The notes: a model not told the origin generated them from the letters alone. Shown: positions 1 through 55,574, counted from the stretch's first letter. The stretch: 64,000 nt of DNA from Orthonyx spaldingii (GCA_013397795.1 VZTJ01003846.1:3022741-3086740); one strand, 5' to 3'. Numbers and translations: made by a program.

Positions 1-727
1 TGCTTTCCCAGCGGCTTTCCAACCTATTCCTTACACAATCCAAGTGGCAAGACCGGTTTTAAACAAATGCCGAAGATTTTTGACACTCCACTAAAGCAAG
101 GAACCCAAAGTATACCAAAAGGGAAAAAGACAGCAATTGTTTCTAGGCCACTGAAATTCAAACCGTAATTTAGAACTAATGTACTTCAGGTTTGCTTTTA
201 AGAATAGGCTATAAAAATCTGTAATGAAAGAATAATAGGAAAATCTTCTGTCAGATGCCCCTTTCTGACTAGATTGTGCCTCTGTTTTAATAGGCTGCTG
301 CACAGGGCAAGCTATGATGAAGAAAAGATCTGTAATAGCAGAGAAGAGCTGTGTATGTGAAGTTACGCTGGGAATTTAAACTAGGGTGTAAATTGCAGAT
401 TAAATATATTACTGTGACCTTCTGTAACAGGCTGGTTCCCTTAATAAATTATGATAGAAAAGAAATGGAAATAGAGAGTGAGGTGCATAGTGCCACCAAT
501 GACAGACTTCTGATGAGCTACTTAAATGAAAATCTGAAAATGCATTTTCCATGGTACTGGCATCTATAGGAAGCCATTTCACAGTTAGGGATTTTATACG
601 AACACAGGAGTAAGTCACACCATATAGTCTTGTTAGAAATTTTTTCAGAGATGCCTTGATGCACGGGAATCAATATTGATTATCACTTCTACATTATTAC
701 GTGGATTCCACTGCAGACCTTACATAC
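1..727 (-). other. SASH1: Intron after exon J (partial)
   Basis: This is intron sequence running off the left edge. I looked for the next SASH1 exon (human block starting near DSGLDGMPGSPP) on the minus strand and did not see it. No repeat or other gene is recognisable here. Confidence 0.8.
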
Positions 728-41982
<41,255 letters not shown>

Positions 41983-44900
41983 CTAAAATACAATAAATAC
42001 CAAGTTAAAGAAATATCCAAACACCAGAAAGAAGAAGTCTGAAGCAGAGAAAAAGGTAAAAGAAAGAGAGTAACAGAACCAAGAAATATCTCAAAACAGT
42101 TCATACAGGAAACATTAACTACTCCAGAAGGAACCGCTTTCAGGATAAATTTTGAAATAATCCAGTAAAACAGCTAATTTCATACTGGAGAATACAGAAA
42201 GTAAAACGACCAGACAGAAGCCATTCAAAACAAAATACAAAGAGGAGTGTTTTATTTTCACTAGATCACCACGTAATTTGTTAGATAAGTTCAAGTGTGA
42301 TTTTCAAGCAATTACGATCAGGAAAAAATTGGCATTAAAAGAACATTCTCTGAGGAAAAAATACTGAGAGGATGCAGACACCTTTCAGCAAGACCAGCTT
42401 CTCACACTGAAACTTGTCAATAGTATGGAGTTCAAACCACTTTTCTACAAACATCTAGGATATAACCATCTATTCCAGAACTCAGTCATTCAGGCTCCCT
42501 TTGCAGTTGATGCAGAGACACAGAAGTTCTTACAGAACAACTTGCCCAACGGGTTTCAGCTACCTCAAGTTAGATGAGGGAGTCCCACTGGTGGTATCTA
42601 ATTTAAGGCTGCAAGCCAACTGCCTAAAAGGCACATACTATTAACATGTCTAGCTGAAATCAATGAGAAAACTCCAGTTAGAATGGAGGAAGATAATATA
42701 GCCATCAGTACTGACAAGTACACTTTGTTGGTTGATCTTCATGTGAAATCATGGGAAAAGCTACTTATTCCTATTTTATTCTTAGTCAGCCCTAGCCCTT
42801 GCAGGCTTAGAAGTTATTGCAAAGTGGATTCTGTAACTTACTCATCACAGCTTCAAGAGTGAGTAGCAGTGCACACGCTTCAAGAGAAAAAAAAAAGGAC
42901 ATGGATTTGTTTCTCAGTACTGAAGGACTTCTTGTTCATGCATTCCTCAGCCTACATGTAAAACTCTTATTTCTGTGAAATTGTACTTCCTATGCCCTTT
43001 GTTTACACAAAGGGTGACAAAACATTCTTGGGATTTAATTTTTAAAAAAAGAAAAAAAAAAAAAGAAAACCAAACACAATTTTCTGGAAATGCAACCTTT
43101 TAATACTAAACAGGAAATTACCACTCACTGCCATGAGGTGGTGTTAGATTAACCTGCTTTCAGGAAGTCTGCAAGATCCAGAGAAGAAAGGAGCCTGCTC
43201 AGCCATCACACAACTGAGTCAGCTCGCACTGCTGGCCACGGCAACCAGGGAGGGCGCAGGGTGGCTCAGGGCCATGTCCTTGCTCGTGTGCAAGGTTGAC
43301 ACGGGTCACTGCCCTGCTGGGGGATTTTGCCTGACCATACATTGTCTGCGTATCTGCTTTTGCTGATTTTGTAGCACAAAAAGGGAAATGGAGTCCTTGA
43401 GTGAAACTGGACATGAAAAGGCAATCACGTCCACTTACTGACAGATCCAACAAGACTCCTCTAGTCAAGCAGAAGTTGGAACAAGGCCAGGGAAATTCCA
43501 CAGATGTTCACAGATCAGAAAGATGAAATTAGCTATTTGGCACCAGGCATCCCTCTCTTTCTCCATTACTTCTGTCAAAATGGAATCTGACTAAGTTCTG
43601 CATCTGGAAAAGGCTGCAGGCACATCGCTGCGAATCTTCCTCAGACACTCTCCAACCCTTGCCTAGCTCTTTGCAAGGAAGGAGAGAAAGACAAGCTCCA
43701 CGATCCAAATACTTCCCATTCATAAGCACCTCAGCACCTCATTTGTCCACACTCTGCTGCACTGATGAGAAAAGGAGCATTTTATCAGTTTTATGTTACA
43801 CTTTTGGTATGCCAGTCAGAAGAATCCACCATGTCCCCAACAGGCCTTTAGATCCCAAGTTCCTGATGATTTGTCTGCTGTCTTAAAAAGCTGCTTGCTG
43901 CAAGTGTTTTGGTTTTTTGTTTTTTAAAATATGCTAGTTTTTTGTAAATTGTCATTTATAAGATGCTGCCTGGCCTCCCATGACAAGTCTTTTGCTTGAG
44001 CAGTTGCTCACGAAGTTGAAGCCCAAGACTACAGTTGGATGAAAAGTTACTACTTTCAGCATAAAACTACTCAGATGAACAGTCAGCTGCATCCCACGTA
44101 ACTAAATCCTAAAAAAACTGACTCCATTTACTTTCTTTTTTCTCATTTGCTGTCAAGCCCACCCTGTTAGAATAGGACCTATTTTATAAGACCAAGATGA
44201 CTGTGGAGGGCAGAAGCAAGGACAACTTTCCTCTCCCTCCTCTAGAGCTCTACTTCGCAATGCTGGAATGCAAAACACCTGATAGTCCCGTACTGTTGTG
44301 ATTAATATTCCTGCCTGCCTTTCCAGCAGAATGATATTTTTTTCCATTGCTATTTACACAAGAAACCAAAGGAAAATACTTAGGGAAATAGTACTCTCAA
44401 CTAAACTTCTGGCTTAGATCTGTATCAGAGAGCACAGAACTTTCATCAGCCTCGAGCAATTCTATTTATTTTGGTTAAAATCCATTAAATCTCACATTAA
44501 ACCTCACTTTAAAATCCACAGGTTGTGTTGACTTTAATCCATCAGGACCAGAGCCCTTTTTTACCAAAGGCTAATTCTAGAAGGTTGAGCAAATGTTGTA
44601 CTGTTGGCGTGTTCTCTAGCACGCTATACAATCTTTTCAGAAAATATTTTTAAAGGTTACTTTCATTAAAGTACATCTTTCATCCTTCTGAACCAAAACT
44701 TAAAAATGAAACAGAGGACAGCCTGGGCTTACAGAAACAGTGGCTGCAGTAAGAGACATCCCTAGTCTGCATTTCCAGAGCTCTTGTCTAGACAAAGCAG
44801 GCATCAGTGTGATAGGTATTTTCTGTGCAAGCAGCCTGCTGCCCCAGATAACTGCACTCCACATGTGCCCATAAAGCTTGTCTGAGGTGTACCAGAAAAT

Positions 44901-47900
44901 TCACATCACCTACATGTACACAGCATTCTGAAAGACCCCAATGATCTGAGAAAGTACCTGATCAAGTGCAGACTCCTTAAGATACACTATTAAATCCAGT
45001 GTTTCCTAAAAGTGACTGATTTACTCGCATTGTTTCTAGCTTTAAGGGGCCCTAGGCAGGGCACCTATCCTGTACCCAGAAACTGTTGCTGCATATTGAA
45101 CTTGTCCAAAACACCATTAAAATCAGCAACTAAGATCTGAAGATTTGGAGAAATTGAGATATTCATAAATTGTATCCAATCCCCTGGGAACACATTAGAG
45201 GGATGGCAAACAGTGGCTCAGCACCAGCTTGTCCAGCTCTCCTTGAGGTCCAAGGTCAGCACAGCACAGAATCTCAAATATTGATAATAAAGCCAGGGGG
45301 AGGTTTTAAAAATTAGTAATGCTAATATCCTGTAGAGTAAGCCCACTGAATTTAAACTAGGGATTCCTCCATCAAGTCACCTACACCCGATCTAAAACAA
45401 TCTCAGCTTGCAGAGGAATTTTATTCTCCCACCTCTAGAGCCATTTCTTAGCAGTCCTATTTCCTTCCTCTTTCCTCCTTCATCCAAAGCCAATGCCATC
45501 AAGAGGATGGGTGCAGGACAAGGCCCTGAGGTCCTGGCTAAAGCTCTGGTCCAGCAGCTGGAGGAAGGGATGGATGGCAGGCGTTGTGCTGCCCAGGTAC
45601 TGTCTTGGGATCACCAACCCTTCTGCACTGTGGGTGCCCCAGAGAGCAACTGCAGAGCCACACTGGTAACCTTGGGACCCTGGTGCACAAGTGCAAGTTG
45701 GAGAGATGCTTTTTACAAATCTCTAATTTTGGAAGAAAATGTGTGTAGTAAGCTTAACAAGCAGGATTTGTAGCTTATGCTTCAAGCCTTCAGTTGTTTG
45801 CCTTAGGGCTCAAGAAAGAAGCTTCCTTCACAGGTAGCTTTGTTTGCCTGCTTTGTACACTGAATTTATGTGATCATTTGCATACATTTTCTTTTCAAAT
45901 TACTGCAGACTTCTAAATATTGTGATTTTAGTTTTATATGCTACTTTCCTCGTAAAAATCTTCAAAACACTTTTGCAACCATTTATGGGCTAAGTCTGAA
46001 AAACGCAACTAGGAAGAAACTGCAAAGCACAAAATATATGGGAAAGAAGCTGAAAAACCATTACCTGCCTGGTATGGCAGGTTTTGAATTCATAAGGGAC
46101 TTTTCCTTCCATGATAATTTCAGTTTGCTTGTTCTGTAAGTAATGTAATAGATAAGAGGCATATCATAGCCTATCTGACGGCATTGCTGTTCTGTTCCTG
46201 AAATACACAAGCAAAGCAGAGAAGAGCATCTGAAAGGAAACCTGGTTATCCAGGGTATGCCTCACACATTCCAGGGGGAATGTGCATATTTTAATTACTT
46301 AAATATTAAACTATGTATATGCTTCACACCACAACTTAGTTTAGGAAATTATATTCATTGAATTAATCCCTTCTAATTAGAAATTCATGAACCTCTTCAC
46401 AGTTTCTGTCATAGGAACTGTATCAATTTGAATCATAAATTTAAGCACTCCTCTGCAGATCCCAAGACAGGATTAATCTGACTGTGCAGACAGAAAGTGT
46501 GCAAAGTGAGACCCAGATGAGTACTGGGAAAATTCAGCGGCATAACCAGTAAAGACGAGATGATTAAAATGCTCATAAATCCAGAAATAATTTTATTAAA
46601 CCATTTCAGCAGGTGTAAATACAGCAGAAAACTTCTGTGAGAAAATTCTGCCAGTCTTTCCCCAAATATTTTCTCTCTTTGCTCTGAACACGCATTGCAT
46701 GTTCTAGTCTAGCTTCTAAAACAATTAAAGCTGTATCTGAAAGACAGCAGAGCACTGAAGGCTTGTAAGAGTCTGATTTACTTTGAAAGCAATAATTGTG
46801 CCTAGAGTCCTCCACCACACTCTATATTTCAGCCTCTACAGAGGTGCTGGAGAAGATGTAGGGAAGCCCCTGTAAAGGTATGCAGGTGTGTAATGGAAAT
46901 TGCCTACGAGTCACTAGATATGAGCCACAGGTCAGAATAAAAAAGTAAAACAGACCTATTCCTGTGTCAAACACCTCAGCAAGTGTTTGAGGGAACTAAC
47001 AATTCAGTGAGTTTCCAGTGGTACAGATTAGTTAAAGTCCCATTTTGAGTTTCAAACCACAACCTCTGGACCATCCCCTCAGCTGTTTCACTGAAGAAAG
47101 GAGGCTTTTCTGCACCATTGCTCTTGCACATTAGAGCCTAAGCTGACACATGCTAAATGATAATATCCTGCAGCAGCAGCAAAACTGTGGATCAAGGAAA
47201 TGAGTTATGCAGGAGGCATGGTTAAAAAAAAAAAGGAAATTTCAAACAATAAATACTTCTACGCATGAAACAATAGTCCAAGTGTCTCAATGCCTCATAC
47301 AGAAGTGCAGACATAGGTAAACACTTAGCTTAACTACTGATGAAATGCAGCTTCAGAGAGAACACACTGTTTAGAGCACTCACATGTCTGCTTTCAGTAT
47401 TGGCAAGGGAAGAAAAATCCTGCCTCTCAGCTTGATGCCAACACCAGAATCTATCGAACCTAACACTTCTCGGGGCAAACATTGGACCCTCTCTCTCCAC
47501 TTTGCCAACAATGAAATCAGAAGGTTTTTTCACTCATCTCAAATACACTGCATTCAACACTTAAGGCTGGGAGCCACTGAAAAACATTCCACAAAGATTT
47601 TGAAAAATATAATTCATTAGCAATTACAGAGAAACTGCAGCTTTTGTAAAGCCCTGTAACAATAAAAAGTGAGGCAGTGCTAACACATAAATTCACTGGT
47701 AACAAACAGAAGCAGTGTCCAGCAAAATTATGGCACAAACATAAGAAAACCCTCAATAGAAATGGGCTTCAGAGAAAGGAAAGTCGATATGGGAACAAAG
47801 CATTCTGCAGCAGGGAAATCAAATACCTTCTGATCAATTTTCCAAACAAGATGAAGCAAGCCCCAAACTATGGCAGCTTTGTGCTACAAACATATTAATA

Positions 47901-50396
47901 TAAAGGCCAGTATGTGATTGGGACACAGCAAGTCTTTGATTGATACATTTTACACTTGTTAGTCAAATGGTACAACACTAAAGTGTTCTTGTTGCTGGCA
48001 TGAACTGCCTCTGTACTAGAGCTCTTGCTGGTATAAAAAGGTTGAGTAAGACCTGCCATCTTTGTGTAAAAATCCTTACATTTGTCACCACTGACTTTTA
48101 TTGTACAGGTAAGGCCAAGAAGAACTTTTGTGAAATAATGTTGGAAAGCACGGTGAAAGACACGGGTTTCCAGGGACAACTTTGATAGACAGTGGTTTTG
48201 GCATCAGGAAGAGCTGCAATGCTTCGGAGGAATGAAAAAACCCTAAACAAACCACATCAAGAATGGTTAAATGTGAAGCCAAAGAGGACTCAGGATGTGA
48301 CACAGACAAGGGAGGCATGAGGTAAAGCCCAACTGGATACTGCCCAAATGGGACCCTTCTTGTTCAAGAGCTGACAATGGGCCTGGGAATGAGCCACCAC
48401 TTCCCCCAGTGAGAGGGTTTTGTCCTGTGGGAAAACCACAATAAAAGGAAGAGAGAAAATAAATGAATAAACAAACAAGCAAACAGTTTGTTACAGGGTA
48501 CTGTGGGGTAGGAACAGTCTGGTCAGCCAAGTACAGATTCCTTGCCCAGGTGCTGGCCCTCTGGCGAGGATGGCTAAGGGCAACGCACTGTACCTTGGCC
48601 TCAGCCACCTCCTGAACAAATTCCCTCAATTAATGAGGAAAGCAGCACCTCTGTGAGCCACATGTCCCTACCACCACCACCCTGCAGCCTGCTTTCTGTA
48701 ACTCTGGGGCTAGGAATTTCGAGTGGTTTTGAAGTGAAGCACTCACTGATAAGATGAGAAAACAACCACGAACAGTTCCTTGCCATGAAAGCCATGGCTG
48801 AATACGGCAAACCTCTTTCTGAATACCAATGGTTCTGATTTGTTTTTATGTGCTCTTCAAGTTCAGGACACCTAATCCTAAGGGTCAGTGATGTTCTCCA
48901 TTCCCCTCTGCAGAACACTTTTCAGATCTTAACAATTCATCATTTTCACGTACACAAAGCTGTACTACATTTCAATTAAGATTATTTACCATTTTCTCAA
49001 TTTCTCTTCAGTATTTCCAAGAACAACAAAAGATGTATTTTCCTTTTGAAAGTGGCAAGGAAAGAGAAGGGGAAACTCAGACTTACACCAAGGAAAACTT
49101 CTACAGCCATGCTATAAATCCCTTCAGACACACCATGGAAACAGAGGCTAACACAGGTCCACTGTCATATTTGTATTGATACTATACTTGTGCACCTACA
49201 TGCCAATATTCATGTCTCGAGCACATGGAATTTCAGATGATCTATACTGCCAATTAATGGAAGTTTTTGTGCTGGATGAATCAATACATTCAAGGCTCAG
49301 GGATTCTTGTAAAATGGGTTGTTACTGTATTACTGATGACTTTTTGCAAGTATACCCACCCCCACTCACATCATCGCTGTGATAGCTAACATTTAAAAAC
49401 TATATGTTGTTTTCACTTTACGTCGTACCAAACAGTAATATACCAAGATGATCAGAAACTAAGTCGCCTTTGAGTTACTAAGGCCTTGAAAATCCTGATA
49501 AAATAGAGGAGGAGGTAAATTAAGAGAAAGCACTGCTCATTAAGAGATCTACAAATATTTTTTTTGCATTGCCACAGATGTATGGAGTATCAGCAATGAA
49601 GTCCCCCATTTCAGGGGGAAAAAAAGCCAAAATTTTGCATTAATTTCATTCTAGGAAAGCAGTGATTTGCTTTACTTTGTTAAAAAGGAGACAGATTTTA
49701 AAAAAATTATAAAGTTTATGTAGTGGAAAGCAAAGGCCATTTTAATTTTAAACTTCCCCTCACTTTTTTGTTTTTTGGGGTTTTTTTTTCCAGTTTATGA
49801 CCAACTGATAAGCTGAAAGGCATTTTGTGTCAGCAACTTCCATCATCCAGTCACTGCAATGTGCAGTAGAATTAGACAGTGCTCTCCATTTTTTTTTTAA
49901 CTTGAGACACCTCACATTGCAGAGACTCGAACCCAAACCCAAACACATATGAAAAAGATCCAACTCTTTCTGTTAGGTTCTTCAGCTGTAGAAGGCAAAC
50001 CCAAAATTCAGAACGCAACATCATTGTGGGCAGTGGAAAAAATATGGCACAACCCTTTGTTTCAACAACTGATGCTCTTTGGGCTGCCTGTGGCTGCTCT
50101 CAAGTCGTGCTCTTCAGAGCTCCTAACTTCCTCTTGGCTTCATAAGCCTCTAGAAAAACTTGCACCTACATCCACATTTCCAGTTTTAAAAAGTCTGTAC
50201 GTATAGATGTGCATATACCTGCTTCGTGGGTTTTTCTTAAACATGAAATAGAACCTTTCAGAGCACAACTAAAGCCCTTATTTAGTTCAAGAAAATTAAT
50301 TTAAGACTTTCTCATACCCAGCACAAAATTTCTGGAAGTTTTAGTGCTATTGCTCAGGAAATGGATTTAACTTTGAACTTTTTAGAGAAGTGAAAG

Positions 50397-50500
50397 AATC
50401 CAGTAAAAAACAAAAAAAACCAAACCTCAAAACCACAAACAACACAAAACCCCCAAACAACACAGAAGAAAAATCCCAAACCAACCCCACCAAGAAAAAG
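50397..50500. repeat. A/C-rich low-complexity tract
   Basis: About 100 bp made almost wholly of A and C on the + strand, in irregular AAAAC, CCAAA and ACAAC units. It is low-complexity sequence and creates a spurious Lys/Thr/Asn/Pro-rich open frame. Confidence 0.7.
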
Positions 50501-53500
50501 AGTCAACAGAACCCTGTAACAGAGAGTTGTGCTGAGTCAGGACCTGAGCCACATTATCCCTGGCAAGCAGTCTTATCACAAGGCTGTGCCCACATTCACA
50601 TTTACTGGTTTTCTCATCTTTCCATGAAGAAATTCAAACAGCCTACTGTTGCATCTTTCTGTGCAAAAATAATTACATCAAAATTATAAACACTTGGGCA
50701 AAAGAGATTCTTGCTTTCCAACTGACAGTAACACTGTACCTCTTTTTTCCTCTTTCAGCGGTTAAAAACATCAACAGCTGCTAGCTCAAAAAAAGCAGAC
50801 ATCCTGAACTCAGGTCTTTGTTGGCAGTAAGCCTCATAGCCCAACCTTTCAAGCCATCCATTCTCTGTGGTTTAGACTGGGTAGGCCCTTTCTGCTTATT
50901 TGCACTATCACTTTAATTTTTTTAATTCAATTCAATTCCCCCTTAGTAATTTCTATGTTCATTATTTCATGAGAGCACCAGAGTCAAAAAACTGTAACAA
51001 CATGAGATACACTGTATATATCCAGACTTACAAACATGGAGGGCTGGTAGGGTCTGACCCCCATTTCAGCCACTCTGACAATGGAAACAGCAGGAATACA
51101 AATGACAGAAGGTTTTGAAAAAAATTTTCTGTCAAACTTGTGTCAGTATATTGGGAACTAACTCTCTGATAACATTTCTTTATTACAATAAACTCATTCT
51201 GAAGAAACAGTTTATTCGAGGATCCTTTTTAAGAAGGCACTTGAAGCAGGAAAGAAACTGGTCATACTGGGAAAAGTTTTATTATAGATACACATTTTAA
51301 AAATATGACTTTTAGAACCATTTCAAAAAGCAGAATAAATGTTTAACTTGAAATCAAACTGGTTCTGTTTAGTAGGTTGATATGTGAAACTGAACACCTG
51401 CAAATTAAGACTGATAATATGAATTCATTCCCTAGAGCTGGGTACTGCACTGCTTGCTCTCAACCTGCATAAACGCACTCCAGGAATGTGAGGGGGTGAG
51501 GGAAGAGAGACAAAGGTTGATGGTTGGATGCTAACTTCAAAGTCTCCTACAAAGTGAGAGGAGAAATTAATTTCTTGAACAAAAGAACTGAAAACAAATT
51601 AATCATATAATGCAAAAAAAAGGACTAGACCACAAATTGCTAGTCTGTACTTATTCATTCTTCCTGCTATAAAAACTACTTTTGATAAAAGAACTTTTAA
51701 ATTAGCTATTCTCTCTTTACCTTTGAAACTGAAGCCTATATTTGATGGGGACTTTGGGCCAGAACCTTACTTAAATCTTCATCACTGGTCATCACATGAT
51801 GATTATTACAAAACTAAATTTCAAATCAACTCTGATGCATTTTTTAGGCTCAAAGTCAACATGGAAGATTGTTCCCATCAGAGAGAAAAATTATTATTGA
51901 ATGCCATTAGACTATCTCGCACAACTCTGTTATTTACACAGAAGATTCACAACATCCCTATTTGCAAATATTAAGAAGTAATTACTGCCTTCTGCACATT
52001 CGTAATGAAGATCTTTATCTACACAACTATTGATAGAAATATTCTTCATTTTCTATTTACATTTAAAGTAAAACTGGGATAGAATTTCATATGCCATAGA
52101 TGTTGTAGTTAACAGGAACAGCCCCAACTGGTGGTGCAGCAAATAGGAGCCTTGCTCTATGGGATTACTGCTGCATGCTTTGCTTTGAAGGGTAATGGTG
52201 CAACAGTGACATCTGACAGCTCCAACACCAGTCAGCACAACTGCTGGTAAGGGGTTAAATTAAAGCTTTCAATCACGCCATTAACAGCTCCCGCTGTTGG
52301 GCCAGGCTCCAGCCCAGCTGCAGAGCTCCAGCCAGTTTTTGCAAAGCTCAGCTGTTCTGCTGAAAAGGCACAAGTGGGCTCCTGCCACATGACCAGCAAT
52401 TGGGGTAGAAGGTGGGGTTTGCCCTGGCACACAGGCCAAACAGTAGGAAAATATGTAAGTTTCAGTGATTCTTAAATCTAAAGGGCAACAAATCTGAATT
52501 CTGAGGATCCATCAAGCAGCTGTAAAATGCTCCTTTACTTGTTCAAAGCAGGAGGAGCAGAGATTTTCCCCAGAAGAGGACAGTGGAGGCCAGAACACTC
52601 CCCCGGGGCCACAGCAGCCTCCTGGTAAGATCAGCTTGTGCAGTCCCTGGGCCCGATTGCTGCTCCCTCCAGCCCAGGGGCATCGCCCCAGCTTTTCAGG
52701 CTAGTGATGCACAATTTTGCTTTGCCTTGTTGGGTTGTTATGCAACATGTGGTTATCCCATCAGAGACTGAGTGAGGGTCCTTTCCAAACAAAAGGCATT
52801 ATAATTGCTGAACGAGGAACAGACATAGTACCAAGAATGTCTGCAGAGAAAAAATAATCATGACACTTACGTGCTGCTTACAGACAAAGCATTTGAACCT
52901 CAGCAAATATCCATCCTTCAGTGACTACAGATAACTCAGGCCAGAGGAATCTGCAAAGAAAGCTGCCACCACTGTTCCAAGCAAATTATCTGCAATCATT
53001 ACCCACAACTATTCACAGGAGAATTAAGAGTGCTGCAGTAAAGCTTTACAAATTATTCTCTCATGCAACATTTTCTCCTTGCTTATTCTTGAAGTTGCTC
53101 CTGAAGCAGCAACTGCAACAGATATGCTTCCCAAGTTCCACTTGAAACTTCAGCCTTTTTCTCCACCAGACTTTCGGTCACACTTGACTCAAGATGGATA
53201 CACAGAACTAGCCTTGCAGAAACAAATGAAGCACAAGGGCAGGGCAGTCTTGGACTCTAAGAACCACCCATAGTTTTTCAGTGACGCAGTGTGTACAAGT
53301 AGCACATGCACTTCATTCCAGCAAAGCCTCTATGTACAGCTTTGCACTCCCTCGTGCACCTTCTTATTCCCCCTATTCACCAAGGTCCATGTTTTACTAT
53401 TAAAGGAGTACTGCAGTCACAGGTAATCAAATTAGGGCATTAAAAATGCTTTGAGTTTTTATAACTTGTCTTTCAAACACACCTGATGCAAAACAGAGGC

Positions 53501-53679
53501 CTCAGCAATGAATAACTACTTTTGTTTGGAGATCCATTCAAAACCCTGTCCCTTTGCTATTAGCACTAAACAGTGAACTTATGCAGGCAATCCAGCAGCA
53601 CAAGATTGGCCATAAGTTACAGGAATGTCCAGAGGAACTAGGCAAAACTAGGACATTAAAAGAGAAATGCTTCACCTGT

Positions 53680-53770
53680 ATTGCTTCCGATTCTCTTCAC
53701 CATCCCGCTATAGGGGAGTCAGTGAGTGGTTGTGTGGGGCCTAACTGCAAGCTCGGGTTAAGCCACAACA
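53680..53770 (+). mobile_element. Remnant 3' end of the 5' LTR
   Basis: The last ~90 bp aligns by eye with the end of the complete LTR at 55496-55574. Both carry a ggg(g)agtcagtgagtgg-like segment, a short GC-richer stretch and a terminal taa(a/g)ccacaa. It ends immediately before the primer-binding-site-like sequence, which fixes the element's orientation as +. Confidence 0.7.
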
Positions 53771-54114
53771 GTCCTTTTTGGTGCCCACCATGGGTCTTGC
53801 AGGGTTCAAGTTAACAACAGGTTTGATTGGAATGTGCTAGATTGAATTTACAGCTGTAATTGCTGATTAGCTATTAATTGGCAGGTGCTTGTCAGGAGCC
53901 TTGCTTGCCTGACTGTACATTAGAGTCTGGTGCTCATTAGTGGCTGGTTTTTGGTCTCGCTGCTGCTGTGCTGCTTTATCACCTCACTGTGCTGTGCCTG
54001 GGAACATTGTGATAACAGCAGTGGCGATGTGCCTGGGCTGGCAGGTGGCCAGGGACTCGCTGTGTGTCTGTGCTGATGGCCTGGGCTGGCAGGGACTCCG
54101 GTGTGAACTTCAGT

Positions 54115-54560
54115 CAAAGGGACCAGACCTGTGGATGAGTACACGTGGGAGCAGGAGGATCTCAAAGTGGCTGTGGTTGTGTCAGTGCAGCAGCAGGAAC
54201 ACCTTTGAAGGGATTGAGGGCCAGGGATAAGTCTGTGCTGCAGCAGGGAGATACTGAAGCATCAGTGGCTGTGGATAAGTCCATGTTGGACCATCTGAAA
54301 GCGTGTGGCCGTGGATAATGCCATAACAGGACAGGTATTCCCCTGGAAGGAGTGCAGCCATGGGTAAGGCTATGATGGAGCAGGTTTATTCCTGAAGGGG
54401 CTATGGCTGTGGGTAAGGCCACACTGGAGCAGGTACACCTCGAAGCAACCATGACTGTGGATAGGCCTGTGCCATGGCAGCTACATCCTTAAAGTGACAG
54501 TGGCTCAGACATAAAGGCTCCACTTGGAGCAGGCACAGCCATAAGGGACTCCAGTCTGTG
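54115..54560 (+). repeat. Degenerate ~48-bp tandem array in ERV leader
   Basis: About eight or nine imperfect units, each roughly 40-50 bp. Units begin with a ctgtggataag-like box, continue to a tggagcaggta-like box and end in a variable aaggg..gtgg-like box. The array lies between the primer-binding site and the 3' LTR of the ERVL-type element. Short open frames across it are products of repeat periodicity and not genes. Confidence 0.75.
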
Positions 54561-54986
54561 GATAAATCCTAGCCAGGCTAGGAGCAAGGGAAGGAGTTCC
54601 ATTGAAATGTTCAATGATATGGTCTGGCTCAAAGGGTCAAGGGGCAGAGATTGTAATGGATATAGGTTTAAATCATTGTAACCCATGATTTGGGTTGCAT
54701 GTCAGAGGTATGCCTATATCCTGAACCACTCAAAGTTCCAAGCGCAGCAGCAAACTGATTTGAACTGGCTTTGGTGCCCAGTAATTCCCCCCACACACCA
54801 CCTCTCCTGTCCTGAGTAAACTCAGCAGTCATTTATGGACATTTTATAGGGGTAGTCCATAGGCTAGGGGAATAATATCTGTGTATTGTATCAAAGGATG
54901 AGAAGGGGGATGGCAAATACTGAGGATGTGTTGGATAATGCAGTACCTGAGAATGACATAAATGGTAATGAATAAAGAGTGGAGAA

Positions 54987-55574
54987 TGTGCTGGTTTTGG
55001 CTAGGGTAGAGTTAATTTTCTTCACAGTGGCTAGTATAGGGCTCTGTTTTGGATTTGTGCTGGGGACAGTGTTGATAATTCAGGGACACTTTTGGTATTG
55101 CTGAGCTGTGCTTACACAGAGTCAAGGCCTTTTCAGCAATCCCACCAGTGAGCAGACTGGGAATGCACAAGAAATTGGAAGGGGACACGGCTGGGACAAC
55201 TAACCTCAACTGATCCAAGGGATATACCATACCATATGGCATCATGCTTAACATGCACAGCTGGGGGAAGAAGGAGGAAGAGGATGAGGACTCTAGAAGT
55301 GATGCCATTTGTCTTCCCAAGCCACTGTTACACATGATAGAGTCCTGACTTCGTGGCTGAACACCTGCCTGCCCATTGGAAGTAGTGAAAGAATTCCTTG
55401 TTTGGCTTTGCTTGTGTGCACAGCTTATGCTTTACCTATTAAACTATCTTTATCCTCACCCATGAGTCTTTTCACTTTTACTCCTCTGACTGGCTCCCCC
55501 ATCTCACCAGGGCAGGGGAGCGAGTGAGTGGCTCTGCTGGGCTTCGTTGTCAGCTGGGGTTAAACCACAATACA
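54987..55574 (+). mobile_element. ERVL-type 3' LTR (588 bp)
   Basis: Complete LTR beginning tgtgctggttttggctaggg and ending ttaaaccacaataca. Bases at the ends fit the TG...CA rule. An attaaa poly-A signal lies at about 55437 in the 3' half. The sequence follows a solo-LTR family widespread in neoavian birds that I know well. The usual TATA-like region near 55230-55260 appears mutated. Confidence 0.85.

Larger units (their letters stand above)
53680..55574 (+). mobile_element. Non-coding ERVL-type endogenous retrovirus, 5'-truncated
   Basis: Old endogenous retroviral element on the + strand, antisense to SASH1. The left end keeps only the last ~90 bp of the 5' LTR, ending ttaagccacaaca at 53770. 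A primer-binding-site-like sequence (ttggtgcccacca) and about 1.2 kb of leader-type sequence follow, then a full-length 3' LTR. No gag, pro, pol or env reading frame survives, so it cannot encode viral proteins. The internal part carries a degenerate ~48-bp tandem array. I recognise the LTR and leader as a family common in neoavian and passerine birds. No clear target-site duplication was found, as expected with the left end missing. Confidence 0.8.

Noticed and set aside
45408..45773. 121-codon + strand open frame
   Set aside because: No recognisable domain and no supporting promoter or splice context.
54162..54452. Minus-strand open frame with repeated peptide pattern
   Set aside because: It is the antisense translation of the ERV leader tandem array.
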